Source of the DNA: a virus | Reading direction: 5' to 3' (one strand) | DNA: 45,321 nt | Virus record (IMG/VR): IMGVR_UViG_3300031740_000003 | Span: 1-45,321 of that record | In this document: positions 30,908 to 39,355 of the stretch, piece after piece | How positions within the stretch are numbered: position 1 is the stretch's first letter | Layout: every line of letters begins with the position of its first letter | Notes under the pieces: model-generated | Database searches by the model: none | What the model saw: only the letters and a program-made list of their open reading frames with translations | What the model was told of the DNA's origin: nothing | Made by a program: the position numbers and the translations under genes

Positions 30908-33112
30908 TCAGGCCCACTGGCGATCCCCGGTATTGACTACCGACAAAGCCACGTTCTCTACCACCTTCCGCGTGGAAGACTCCCGACGAACTTGATACCC
31001 TCGGTCAGTAAGCTGCTTGGAGAAGACCGGGAGGGGCTTCGGCCGGATTGCCAGGTCCTTGCACCAGATGGCGTACGCGTGGTAAATCCCCATGATCGAT
31101 TCCTCCATGCCGTCCTGAGGGCGGAGAGCCTCGTTGAGGAACATCCCCAAGACGTCTTGGTCCTCCTTGTAGTCGGCCACTGCGGCAAGGACAGTCAACG
31201 GTTCGTGGATCTTGCCGTCATCGGTGTTCAGGTAATGCCTTGCCCCTTCGACGATCCAGGCAAGGACAGCTTCGGCCTCGGTGGTCTTCATACTGGTCTT
31301 GACACGCGGATCCCTCTGGCTCTTAGGAATCGAGTGCGGGAAGGTGATCCGCTTCAGCCGGCGCATGAGGGCGTCGTCAGTAGACATCGGGTCGTGGTTC
31401 GTCGCGATCCAAAGCTTGAACTGAGGGAAGAAGTCGAACGCCCTCATGTACAGGTGCCGAGCCGTGGTCCTGTCCCCGGAAGTCACCTGCTTAGTCAGAC
31501 GGTCGTTGAAGTGGTCACCTTCGTCGATCTCCGCGATGGACACCATCCTGGCCCCCGCCATCCGCGCGAGGTCAGTCTCAGGCACCTGGCCGCGCCGACG
31601 CATGAAGACGTGGGACGGAACAGTGATGGAGTAGTCTCCGAGGGCGTGCTCGATAGCCAGCATGTAGGTGCTCTTGCCAGATGAACGAGGACCTGAGATA
31701 ACGAAGAAGCTCTCGTCATTGGTCAATCCTGTGGCCGTGTAGCCGGCGGCATCCTGCAAGTACGTCAACAGTTCTTCGTCGCCCTGGGTGCTTACCCCAA
31801 GGAAATCCTCCCAGAGCTGGCTCCTTGCCGACGGAGAGTATTTGACCCTGGTGTTTTTAGTCACCAGATCATTGCGGGAGTAGGGCCTCAGGGTCCCAGT
31901 CCGGAGATCCACGATGCCATTCTCGCAGGCGAGCTCCTCCGGGTTGCTGTCAAAGTCATCCATCTGACGGACGATCTTCGGGCTCTGCTCTACCAGGGCC
32001 TGAAGCGCCTTGTTGCCGGCAGCCGACCGGACTCGCGAGTAGCATGCTTCGTATTTGGTCCTCAGGGTCTTGTCCACGTAGGCCATGGTCGAGACCTCCT
32101 CCAGCAGGATATCTCCCACTGCCAGGAGGTTGGCCCTCAGCATGTAGTCCTCCATCGGCTGCCAGCCGCGGTCAGACCACATCAGCCAGCCAATAGCCGG
32201 CGAGAAGCGGAGGTCGTCACCGAAGGCCTTGATGAACCTGTCGGCGCAGCCCTGCTCGTCCAGCGGGAAGAAGCCCTGCTCGTCGAGAACTTCAGCCGGC
32301 TTGGAGTGGTCCTGCTTGAAAGCGGAATCGATGCACTTGGCTGCCTCAGCCCTGGAGAAGTTGGCTGCATCGGCAGCGGCGAAGATGACCGTCTCGATAA
32401 ACGAACGGCCTTCATCTTTGTCGCCTTCATGCTGGCGACGAAGCCGGCAAGCCAGCTTGAACAGGGTGTCATCCCGCTGGCCCTCTGGCAAGCCGGCAAG
32501 GATGGTCGGCAGGTCTGAGAGATCCATGCCTCCTTCTGCCTTGGAGCTTGGCGCCTGGAGCGCATCGTGCAGCTCTACTGAGATAGGTGCTATGGCCCTG
32601 GCGTTGGCCTCCCAGCGGTAGGTGCCACCTGAAAGGTGGTTGGACGGCGGCAGGAGAACATAGCCGCCGTTGGCCCGGACGTCGATGCCCGGCATCCACC
32701 CGACCTTGTTCTTGTAGTCAGAGTTCGAGGGGCAGGAGTAGTACAGGTGCCGGCCACCACCGCCAGTCAGAACGCGGAGGGTGTCGATAAAGGCGTTCGG
32801 GACGTTCCGATCCATTTCCTCTGCCGACTCGAAGCCGCCTGACTTACGGTCGATGTCGATCACGATGACGCCTGAGGCGACACCGGTTGCCAGAGCCCAG
32901 TTGGCTCCCGGCCAAGTCTTGTCCCACTGCTTGACGACAGCTGGATCCGTGGTGGCGTCCTTGACACCGTTGACCGTGCGGGGGTGCTTGCCCTGGCTCT
33001 TGCAGCCGTCCTTGCCACAGGTGCACTTGCCGTCGATGATTGAGTGGCAGGGGAAAATTGCCCAGCCCTGGGAGACTAGCGCCAGGAGGTTCTCAAGATC
33101 TTGGCTCTGCAT
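30908..33112 (-). CDS. Primase-polymerase / SF3 helicase fusion protein
   Basis: The 734-aa protein joins a PrimPol domain (about 1-190) to a D5-type helicase. PrimPol marks: CTCGKDGCKSQGKHP (about 30-44), VIDID (Asp86 and Asp88), GGGGRHLYY with His122, and GIDVRANGGYVLLPPSNHL with Asp144. The D5_N-like middle leads to Walker A GPRSSGKST (474-482), Walker B SIAEIDEGDH and the SF3 motif C WIATNHDP. It should unwind the template and lay down primers at the replication fork. It is the last gene of the leftward replication region and its stop touches the bidirectional terminator. Confidence 0.93.
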   Translation of the reverse strand: MQSQDLENLLALVSQGWAIFPCHSIIDGKCTCGKDGCKSQGKHPRTVNGVKDATTDPAVVKQWDKTWPGANWALATGVASGVIVIDIDRKSGGFESAEEMDRNVPNAFIDTLRVLTGGGGRHLYYSCPSNSDYKNKVGWMPGIDVRANGGYVLLPPSNHLSGGTYRWEANARAIAPISVELHDALQAPSSKAEGGMDLSDLPTILAGLPEGQRDDTLFKLACRLRRQHEGDKDEGRSFIETVIFAAADAANFSRAEAAKCIDSAFKQDHSKPAEVLDEQGFFPLDEQGCADRFIKAFGDDLRFSPAIGWLMWSDRGWQPMEDYMLRANLLAVGDILLEEVSTMAYVDKTLRTKYEACYSRVRSAAGNKALQALVEQSPKIVRQMDDFDSNPEELACENGIVDLRTGTLRPYSRNDLVTKNTRVKYSPSARSQLWEDFLGVSTQGDEELLTYLQDAAGYTATGLTNDESFFVISGPRSSGKSTYMLAIEHALGDYSITVPSHVFMRRRGQVPETDLARMAGARMVSIAEIDEGDHFNDRLTKQVTSGDRTTARHLYMRAFDFFPQFKLWIATNHDPMSTDDALMRRLKRITFPHSIPKSQRDPRVKTSMKTTEAEAVLAWIVEGARHYLNTDDGKIHEPLTVLAAVADYKEDQDVLGMFLNEALRPQDGMEESIMGIYHAYAIWCKDLAIRPKPLPVFSKQLTDRGYQVRRESSTRKVVENVALSVVNTGDRQWA

Positions 33113-33146
33113 TGTGACTCCTAAAAAGTGAGTGGGTGGTTAGACG

Positions 33147-33178
33147 GGTTTGCCCCTCCTTTTCAGAAGGGGCAAACC
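33147..33178 (-). terminator. Hairpin between the NTP-pyrophosphatase and primase genes
   Basis: GGTTTGCCCCT pairs with AGGGGCAAACC. On the minus strand a CCGTCTAACC tail follows, not a U-run, so it may attenuate or stabilise mRNA rather than fully terminate; the primase gene downstream needs read-through or its own promoter. Confidence 0.55.
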
Positions 33179-33195
33179 TCTCGACTCCTGGGGTG

Positions 33196-33684
33196 TCAGA
33201 CCCAGTACTTGGACTGCGTGGTGTCGCACTCGATGTAGGCGCCTTCGTTGGAGTAAATCTGCTGGCAGCTTACTCCGACGTCGTCTAGTGCTCGCTTGCA
33301 CCCAGGGCACTTCCCCTGGATGCCGTCGTAACCGTCTTGCTGGCGCTTGCGGTTCTTGTCGTTCTTCTCCCTGTACTGGTCATAGAGGGTGTCTGGTGTT
33401 CCCCCGCCGAGCACGTACAGGTTGATCAGGAAGTGGAGCGCGTCGACGATCTCACCCTGGAAGGCTCGCTCGTTCACATGCCGGCTTGTGGCCCATGGCT
33501 TCCACCCTGCCTCATTCAGCGCCTCATGGAGTTCATCCGTGAGGGCCAGGACGTTGTTCTTGATCTGCTGAATCCTGACTTCGGATATCTCCCTGGCCGC
33601 CAGGGCCTCCATGTCGAGGCCGTAGGCCTCTCGCTGGAGGCTGACCTGGCGGTCAAAGATATCCTGCAGGCGATCTCCCGCCAC
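33196..33684 (-). CDS. All-alpha NTP pyrophosphatase (dimeric dUTPase/dCTPase-like) with C-terminal zinc ribbon
   Basis: The 162-aa protein begins at GTG 33684, sharing a base with the upstream stop (TAGTG). It has ELHEALNEAGWKPW (ExxE plus Trp), EIVDALHFLINL (ExxD) and KNDKNRKRQQDGYDG, the metal-binding and KNxxNxxRQxxGY-type motifs of dimeric dUTPase/dCTPase enzymes. It would hydrolyse dUTP and perhaps dCTP to the monophosphate. The C-terminal 40 residues (KCPGC...SCQQIY...ECD) form a putative zinc ribbon, not usual in the family. It fits with the dCMP deaminase, thymidylate-synthase homologue and kinase. Confidence 0.85.
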   Translation of the reverse strand: MAGDRLQDIFDRQVSLQREAYGLDMEALAAREISEVRIQQIKNNVLALTDELHEALNEAGWKPWATSRHVNERAFQGEIVDALHFLINLYVLGGGTPDTLYDQYREKNDKNRKRQQDGYDGIQGKCPGCKRALDDVGVSCQQIYSNEGAYIECDTTQSKYWV

Positions 33685-34244
33685 TAGAACGGCAGCTTCG
33701 GTGCACCCGGATTCGCGACCGGGGCTTCTTCAGCGAGCATCCCCGGGTATTCCCCGGCTGGCTCGGCTGCTGCTGCTGCAGGAGCTGCAGCCGGCGTCGG
33801 GATGGAGGGGGTCATCGAGTTGACCGACCCCGTGCCGGCCGAGACGGCCGTCATGCCCTTCACGTTCTCACGGTCTCGTCCCTGCCAGGACGAGTGGTCG
33901 ATCGTGACGTCGGCGACTGCGCCGACCATCTTGGCTGCCACCTGTTCGGTGGTCGGCTTCGGGTTGCCCTTGAGGTAGGCCTCGCTGATGCCCAGGGCCG
34001 CCATGTTCACGAAGAACATGTAGAGGGCCTTCTTGTTGTCGGTGGTCATCGTGATGTTGTTGTAGACGGTCTTGCCGGTCTTGGGGCCGGTGATGACCTC
34101 CATGACGACCTTGAACATCAGCTTGCCCGTGCTGGCCTGGGTGGCCTCGGCCTTGATGACCTTCATGCGGTACTTGCCAACCGGCAAGATCTCAAAGGCG
34201 TCTGCCGAATCGTCGAGGAGAGATCCCCAGTTTACATCTGCCAT
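33684..34244 (-). CDS. Single-stranded-DNA-binding-like protein (OB-fold, DUF669 type)
   Basis: The 186-aa protein begins MADVNWGSLLDDSADAFEIL. PVGKYRMKVIKAEA followed by KLMFKVVMEVITGPKTGKTV and VYNNITMT is the pattern of phage SSB-like DUF669 proteins. A long Ala/Pro-rich linker leads to an end (PGAPKLPF) that recalls the short hydrophobic C-terminal tail of SSBs that recruits partners. It sits between the Sak4-type ATPase and the dUTPase-like gene. ssDNA binding is inferred. Confidence 0.8.
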   Translation of the reverse strand: MADVNWGSLLDDSADAFEILPVGKYRMKVIKAEATQASTGKLMFKVVMEVITGPKTGKTVYNNITMTTDNKKALYMFFVNMAALGISEAYLKGNPKPTTEQVAAKMVGAVADVTIDHSSWQGRDRENVKGMTAVSAGTGSVNSMTPSIPTPAAAPAAAAAEPAGEYPGMLAEEAPVANPGAPKLPF

Positions 34245-34262
34245 GTCGTGCTCCTTTGTCGG

Positions 34263-35063
34263 TTACTGCTGGTCTTCGGGAAATACTAATGCTAGCATTT
34301 CCGGGATGGTTGGGTTGCGTACCGGGTTCGGTAGTCGCCCTTGTACTCGCTCGCCAGCCTCAAACATATCGTGGGGGTTGACGAGCATCTGCCTCTGTGG
34401 AGCCAGGACTTTGGTGGGGTCAGTCGGGTCTGTCTCAGCCGCTACGTAGAGATAGCCGATGACGTCCAAGAAGTACGGGAGCTTCACCTGCAAGGCTCCC
34501 TGGACGTAAGGACGGTACTTGCCATCCTTCATCTGGGTCATAGCCGTCAAGACCACGACTTCGATCGGGTTGATGGGGTGCTCAGTCAGATCTCGGAAGC
34601 CGCGTACGAGCTTGTCCATCTCGTACAGTAGGTCTCCCCAGAGCTGCTGGCTCATCTGGCCTGAGGCCGTCAACTGGTCCCGGCACCTTGACTGGATCTC
34701 TGAGACGGAGTCGATGCCCAAGCTCCTGAATGGGTGCTGACCTGAGTTCAGCCACTCATAGGCCTTGCTCATGTCGGCGTACTCGCGGACGATCACCACG
34801 CAGGTTTCCCAGAGTCCGTTGTGCTCAGGTGGCGCCTCGGTCTTCGGGTCCCAGAAGACCTTGACTCCTGGCAGGAATCGGTAGGCCATCTCGGCGTCGA
34901 TCAACAGTCGCGGCGGGAAGGTCGTGTTCGTGATCGTGCTCTTGCCGGCCTTCGACCCACCATGGACGATGAGTGACATGGCCACTCCCTTCCGCCGAGG
35001 TGGGCATGCGTCGTAGACCTTCTTGAGCCTGGCCCGAAGTTCCTCTTCGGTTTCCTTAGCCAA
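34263..35063 (-). CDS. Sak4-like RecA-type ATPase
   Basis: The 266-aa protein has a Walker A (HGGSKAGKST, about residues 34-43), LLIDAEMAYRF, and FRSLGIDSVSEIQ as Walker B. These match the AAA_24/Sak4 single-strand annealing ATPases that pair with phage SSBs in recombination. The neighbours (Cas4-like nuclease upstream, SSB-like downstream) support this. It overlaps the nuclease gene by 8 bases. Confidence 0.87.
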   Translation of the reverse strand: MAKETEEELRARLKKVYDACPPRRKGVAMSLIVHGGSKAGKSTITNTTFPPRLLIDAEMAYRFLPGVKVFWDPKTEAPPEHNGLWETCVVIVREYADMSKAYEWLNSGQHPFRSLGIDSVSEIQSRCRDQLTASGQMSQQLWGDLLYEMDKLVRGFRDLTEHPINPIEVVVLTAMTQMKDGKYRPYVQGALQVKLPYFLDVIGYLYVAAETDPTDPTKVLAPQRQMLVNPHDMFEAGERVQGRLPNPVRNPTIPEMLALVFPEDQQ

Positions 35064-36000
35064 TTTCTTCCTGCCCTTCTTCTTGGTAACGAGCGTCTGG
35101 ATCCGAGTGGACCAGGTGCTCTTGCATTGCCAACTCTACATTGGATCCATCGTCGAAGAGCGGGCAAATTGACGTAAACGGGCACTTCCAGGAACAGTCC
35201 CGACTCGGCCTCGGCGGTACCACGTACTGCATCGGCTGACCTTCGTCGAGGTCTTTCCGGGCCTGGACGATCCGCTCCACCAGCTTCATAGTGGCAAGGT
35301 AGAAATTCTGGATCTCCGCCTTGTTGTGCCGGACTTCTTCCCGCTTGTAGAAGGGCGGCTTTGCTGCTGCCGTGCGGCCGACCTTCCGAAGCATGGTGTA
35401 CCTCGCGCCGTCCGTGTACTCGTCAGGCTTGATCAAGTACTCCAGCAGGTGGTAGAACTTCATCTGCTCGTTCAGGACCAAAAGAAGCCTGTCGGTGAAG
35501 CTCTTTGTGGTCTTCCAGTCGTTGAAGAGAATGGCGCCATCACTCAAACGCTTTACCCTCTGGTCCAGCTTGCCTCGGAGTGACACCCCAGGGAGATCCG
35601 GCAGCTGATAGATGAGGACCTCCTCGTTGCTCAGGACCGCATAGCCGGCATCGAGCCCCTCCTCCTCGCGCCAGTCCAGGAACCCGCGGATCATGGCCAC
35701 TGCTAGGGCCTTCTCCTTGGTCAGTTCCTTCTTGGCATCCTCAGGAAATTCCATCTCCGACAGCTTCTCGAAGTCCTCGTCGTACATCTGGTTGATGAGG
35801 TCCATCGGGTCGTTGTCCAGGTCGGAATAGATGATCTCCAGGACCTTGTGGATCTTGGTTCCCAGGGCAAGGGGGCCCCAGAGCGCAGACCGGCGCGGAG
35901 CCAGCTCCCGATAGTATTTGATATACCAACGGCGTTCGCAATCCTTGAACTCTTGGATTTGCGAATTGCTAATGAATAGTTCCTTATTGATCTTCGGCAT
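35056..36000 (-). CDS. Cas4/RecB-like PD-(D/E)XK exonuclease
   Basis: The 314-aa protein starts MPKINKELFISNSQIQEFKD (ATG 36000, six bases from GGAG). The RGKLDQRVKR...FNDWKTTKS segment gives the Asp and (D)xK catalytic residues. One N-terminal Cys (KDCERRWYIKYY) and three C-terminal Cys (RDCSWKCPFTSICPLF) fit the 4Fe-4S cluster of Cas4/AddB-type nucleases. It probably makes 3' single strands for the Sak4-type recombinase. No Cas genes or CRISPR array are nearby. Confidence 0.88.
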   Translation of the reverse strand: MPKINKELFISNSQIQEFKDCERRWYIKYYRELAPRRSALWGPLALGTKIHKVLEIIYSDLDNDPMDLINQMYDEDFEKLSEMEFPEDAKKELTKEKALAVAMIRGFLDWREEEGLDAGYAVLSNEEVLIYQLPDLPGVSLRGKLDQRVKRLSDGAILFNDWKTTKSFTDRLLLVLNEQMKFYHLLEYLIKPDEYTDGARYTMLRKVGRTAAAKPPFYKREEVRHNKAEIQNFYLATMKLVERIVQARKDLDEGQPMQYVVPPRPSRDCSWKCPFTSICPLFDDGSNVELAMQEHLVHSDPDARYQEEGQEEIG

Positions 36001-37813
36001 CAACTTCTCCTTTCAAGAGGGCTTCCAGGAATTTCTTGTCTCGCATGACTTCTTCCAGGTTGTCTCCCTTCTTGGCGAGAACCCCGAGCCTGGTCTCATC
36101 GATCGTGCCTGGAGTGATCAGATCGACGATGGTAATGCTCTCATGGACCTCAGCCCCGATACGATGGATCCGGTCCTCAGACTGCTTGGACTGGCTCATC
36201 TTCCAGGGCCGCTGCATGAAGCACAGGGTGTCGGCCCTGGTCAGCGTCAAGCCTTCAGCCCCGACCCCTGTGATGCAGAGGATCACCCGGACCCTGCCAC
36301 CCTGGAAGTCGTTGACTGCCTTCTGCCGTTGGTCAGGCGTCTGGCCTCCGACGACTTCAGCCCAGGTGATGTCAGCCTTGTCCAAGGCCGGCTTGGTGAT
36401 CTCGATCAGCTGGCGACTGGCAGAGAAGACCACAAGAGGCTTTCCGTCCATGTCCTCCAGGAGCTCCAACAGGCCGTTGACCTTGTTGGATGGGTTGGTC
36501 ATGCGGTAACCGCCCTCGCCGTCCTCCTCCATTGCCGCCGACGCCATCTGATCTAGGCGCATGACCTTTGTCAGGGTGTTGTCGACGACCATATAGGATG
36601 CTGGTTTCAGCTCTGCGAGCATGCCCTTCTTCATCTGGTCGTACTGCTTCTTCTGGACAGCAGTCATCTGGATGAAGCGCTTCACGTAGGTCTTGTCAGG
36701 CAGGTCCTTCAGGACAGCCTTCTTAGACACCCGCCGAAGGTACGGATCGATGATTGTGAGAAGCTCATCCTTGGTTTCAGGGTTGAGGCCCTTCACGATC
36801 ATTCCCCCGAAAGGGTTGTAGCCCAGGTCACAGTAGCGGTCGATGTACTTCCCTTTGTTGGAGAAGCTCTCGGGCTGCATGAGGTGAAGAGCTCCCCAGA
36901 GATTATCTGGGGCGGACGTCATCGCCGTGCCTGTCAGGCAGTAAGCGAACTCGACTCCCTTGCCTACGGCCCAGATCGCCCTGGTGTGCTTGGTCTTAGG
37001 CTCCTGGATCCTGTGAGCCTCGTCGACGATGATCGTCTTCCAGCCCTTCTTATTCAGTTCCTTGGGGCAGACTTCGCACTTGACCTGGGTCCTGGCAGGG
37101 TCGTCTACTGTCTTGTCGCAGACGATGCAGGTCTGGAGCTTGATCGAGCCGTACCCGGTGAGCCTGGAGTGGTACCGGACGGTCTCGTAGTTGATGATGT
37201 AGACGTCAGCCTCAGCGGCGATGGCTGCTCGACGCTGGGTGATGTTGCCGGCGATCATCGAGACCCTGACCTCGGGGTTCCACTTCTGGAACTCCTGTTC
37301 CCAGACCTTGGTCAGGGAGGTCGGCGCGACGATGATCGCTGGGTAAGGCATCTGGCCTGTCTGCTTCAGATATTCCAGGGTGTAGATGGTCTGGGCCGTC
37401 TTGCCGGTTCCCATCTCATCACACAGGTAAGAGGTCTTGGTCGTGGCAAGGAATTTCACCCCTGCCTCCTGGAACGGACGAAGGTCGTGTTCCCTCTTGC
37501 CCCTAAAGCTGGCGATGATCGGGTCGTCGTTGACGCCCTCGATGCTCATCCTCAGGGCAAGGGCTGGGTCGATGACCGTCTCCCGCAGGTTGACTGCCCA
37601 GTCCATCAGCTTGTCGCCGATGATCAGCTGGTTCCCGAAGATTCCCCGGAGTTGGTTGCATGCAGCCCAGGTCAGCGGGGCGATCCAGCCGGCACCGTCA
37701 GTAAACCTGGAGCCGACCATCTGCTTGATGCGATCCTTGTCCCGCATCGGGTAGTCGCTGTCAAGGCCAATGAACTCCTTGCCCTTGTAGCTGGTGATCT
37801 CAGCGGTAATCAT
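35984..37813 (-). CDS. SNF2-family DNA helicase/translocase
   Basis: The 609-aa protein starts MITAEITSYKGKEFIGLDSD, its ATG overlapping the upstream stop (TAATG). Motif I is DEMGTGKTAQT (132-142), motif II DEAH (264-267), motif III LTGTAM, and near the C-terminus GAEGLTLTRADT and QSEDRIHRIGA (motifs V and VI). A four-Cys zinc site (C229, C232, C246, C249) is inserted just before motif II, unusual for a phage SNF2. It likely remodels replication or recombination intermediates. Confidence 0.92.
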   Translation of the reverse strand: MITAEITSYKGKEFIGLDSDYPMRDKDRIKQMVGSRFTDGAGWIAPLTWAACNQLRGIFGNQLIIGDKLMDWAVNLRETVIDPALALRMSIEGVNDDPIIASFRGKREHDLRPFQEAGVKFLATTKTSYLCDEMGTGKTAQTIYTLEYLKQTGQMPYPAIIVAPTSLTKVWEQEFQKWNPEVRVSMIAGNITQRRAAIAAEADVYIINYETVRYHSRLTGYGSIKLQTCIVCDKTVDDPARTQVKCEVCPKELNKKGWKTIIVDEAHRIQEPKTKHTRAIWAVGKGVEFAYCLTGTAMTSAPDNLWGALHLMQPESFSNKGKYIDRYCDLGYNPFGGMIVKGLNPETKDELLTIIDPYLRRVSKKAVLKDLPDKTYVKRFIQMTAVQKKQYDQMKKGMLAELKPASYMVVDNTLTKVMRLDQMASAAMEEDGEGGYRMTNPSNKVNGLLELLEDMDGKPLVVFSASRQLIEITKPALDKADITWAEVVGGQTPDQRQKAVNDFQGGRVRVILCITGVGAEGLTLTRADTLCFMQRPWKMSQSKQSEDRIHRIGAEVHESITIVDLITPGTIDETRLGVLAKKGDNLEEVMRDKKFLEALLKGEVDAEDQ

Positions 37814-38253
37814 TAGACGTCCACGATCCTTCCGAGGTCGATGAGTTTGTGGGTTGCCATGTAGAGCATCAGATGCCGGCTGGCGTCGTCGGCGTGGCCG
37901 GCGAACCCCTTGGTCGAACCCTTGTACCAACCTAGCACCTTGAGCCGGGCGTCAGACCCGAAGTTCTTGGCTTGGCTCGGCTGCTGCATGACCGGAGGGT
38001 TCAGGCCGGCTTCTTGGCAGATGTACTCGATAGCGCCGATTAGCCTAAGCGACCAGGTCGACTGTGACTTCTTGGCGGTCTCCATGGTGATGAAGAAATT
38101 CTCGCAGATGATGTAGGCCTCAGGGTGTTCTCGGATGAACCTGGCTACAGCCGGCGCAGTCTCCTCGTAGGTGACTTCTGCCGAGCCATGCTCTTCATTG
38201 ACCCACCAGGCCAGCCCCGTCATTTTTCCGGGGTCTACAGACAGGATCTCCAT
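37813..38253 (-). CDS. RuvC-like Holliday junction resolvase
   Basis: The 146-aa protein has LSVDPGKMTGLAWW (first Asp), YIICENFFI (Glu) and HADDASRHLMLY (final Asp pair), the RNase-H-fold pattern of RuvC-type phage resolvases. It would cut branched DNA before packaging. Coupled to the SNF2 gene by a TAATG overlap. Confidence 0.88.
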   Translation of the reverse strand: MEILSVDPGKMTGLAWWVNEEHGSAEVTYEETAPAVARFIREHPEAYIICENFFITMETAKKSQSTWSLRLIGAIEYICQEAGLNPPVMQQPSQAKNFGSDARLKVLGWYKGSTKGFAGHADDASRHLMLYMATHKLIDLGRIVDV

Positions 38254-38254
38254 G

Positions 38255-38680
38255 CTACTGGTTGGCTCGGCAATCTGAGGCGTTGACCACGTAGGTGTTG
38301 ACTTCCTTGGTGACCTTCTCGTTGAGCTTGGTCATCTTGTCGGTGGTCGCTGTCAGGCCGGCGCCGTCCCAGGAGGCTGCCTGGTCGATGGCTTCTGCAG
38401 CCAGGTCCATTGCCGTTCCGAAGTGGCCGGCGAGAGCTTCCGAGTTGTCCAGGGCGTGCAGGCAGGATGCCGGAGTCTTGAAGACCTCGACGTTCTTGAT
38501 CTGGACCTGGCCGGGGACTTCCTTGATGACTTCCTTCGGGACCTCGATGGTCTTCTCGACGACGGTCGGCGTGCCGGATCCGATCGCAGCTCCGGTCCCG
38601 AGAAGGATGAAGGCTGCTGCCCCGATGCCGATTACCTTTGCTGAGCGGCCGGTGAGTGCCGACTTGAAATTCTTGTCCAT
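38255..38680 (-). CDS. Membrane-anchored exported protein, 141 aa
   Basis: It begins MDKNFKSALTGRSAKVIGIG. A positively charged N-terminus and a hydrophobic helix (about 16-35) suggest an uncleaved anchor, then a repeat-like KTIEVPKEVIKEVPGQVQIK stalk, then a helical extracellular domain with two Cys (about 73 and 137) that could form a disulfide. AAGGAGACCACC leader. Early expression of a surface protein suggests, but does not show, superinfection exclusion. Confidence 0.75.
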   Translation of the reverse strand: MDKNFKSALTGRSAKVIGIGAAAFILLGTGAAIGSGTPTVVEKTIEVPKEVIKEVPGQVQIKNVEVFKTPASCLHALDNSEALAGHFGTAMDLAAEAIDQAASWDGAGLTATTDKMTKLNEKVTKEVNTYVVNASDCRANQ

Positions 38681-38716
38681 GGTGGTCTCCTTGGTGGTGT
38701 TGAGTTGGTTTGAAGC

Positions 38717-38732
38717 TTGTTCTTATATGGTA
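38717..38732 (-). promoter_or_regulatory. Promoter-like element TACCATATAAGAACAA
   Basis: Exact copy of 3378-3393, here 37 bp before the ATG at 38680. A weak imperfect hairpin (38745-38775) lies upstream of it on the minus strand, as for the other elements. Confidence 0.6.
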
Positions 38733-38788
38733 CACTGCTCGGAAGGGGTGCCGGAGCGTGATGCTCGACACCCCCTCCTAGTTCCCGA

Positions 38789-39184
38789 TTAGCAGTAGAT
38801 CAGCAGGGTGGTGTTCGAGTAGACATAGTGCGTCCAGCCGGCGTGCATGATGGTGTACTTCTTGGTCAAGATGCCAGTGACCTTGTAGGTCACACAGCCG
38901 CGAGGGGCGACGAAATTGATCGCATTGAACATGCCGGCACCGTTGGTTCCGGTATTCTGTCCTGGTGCCAACCAGCGGTAGCCCTTCTCGACACGGTACC
39001 CCTGGATCCGATTGCCAACCCTGATGTCACCATAGACCCGGACGTTGCCGGTGGATCCGCCGTTGAGGTAGATCTTGTTCGCGGCCGGCAAGGCGTTAGC
39101 CGGCCCCGCGAAGATTGCCCCTGAGAAGATGATAGTCAGGGTCAGGGCGATGGTGGCCAGTGCGGCCGTGAAGCGATGCTGCAT
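38789..39184 (-). CDS. Secreted protein with signal peptide, 131 aa
   Basis: It begins MQHRFTAALATIALTLTIIF: basic n-region, hydrophobic core and a likely cleavage after PANA (about residue 31). The mature part is beta-rich with two Cys (about 97 and 131, the latter C-terminal). AAGGAGAAGTAAC overlaps the end of the upstream gene. It is the second exported protein next to the replication genes; no family recognised. Confidence 0.75.
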   Translation of the reverse strand: MQHRFTAALATIALTLTIIFSGAIFAGPANALPAANKIYLNGGSTGNVRVYGDIRVGNRIQGYRVEKGYRWLAPGQNTGTNGAGMFNAINFVAPRGCVTYKVTGILTKKYTIMHAGWTHYVYSNTTLLIYC

Positions 39185-39185
39185 G

Positions 39186-39347
39186 TTACTTCTCCTTCTT
39201 GTGAAGTTCGGCCGCCAATTCGAGGGCCTTGTTGTATCCGTCCGCGAAGCCTGCGTCGTAGGCGTCGTCGGTGCTCCACCCTCCAGCCGAGGCCGGTGGT
39301 GGGACAGCTTCAAATTCCTTGAGGAACTCTGCCAGGGTCTGTGCCAT
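39186..39347 (-). CDS. Hypothetical protein, 53 aa
   Basis: It begins MAQTLAEFLKEFEAVPPPAS after AAGGAGAGTC and ends ALELAAELHKKEK. The AYDAGFADGYNKALELA segment is a short motif often seen in small phage proteins (DAGFxDGYxxAL), probably a helix hairpin. It lies between the DNA polymerase and the secreted protein. Confidence 0.72.
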   Translation of the reverse strand: MAQTLAEFLKEFEAVPPPASAGGWSTDDAYDAGFADGYNKALELAAELHKKEK

Positions 39348-39355
39348 GACTCTCC

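Noticed and set aside
35056-36000. Cas4-like nuclease as a sign of a CRISPR system
   Set aside because: No repeat-spacer array and no other Cas gene is present; the neighbours are phage recombination genes.
36884-37816. 310-codon open frame on the plus strand
   Set aside because: Antisense of the SNF2 helicase gene; no start context and no motif.
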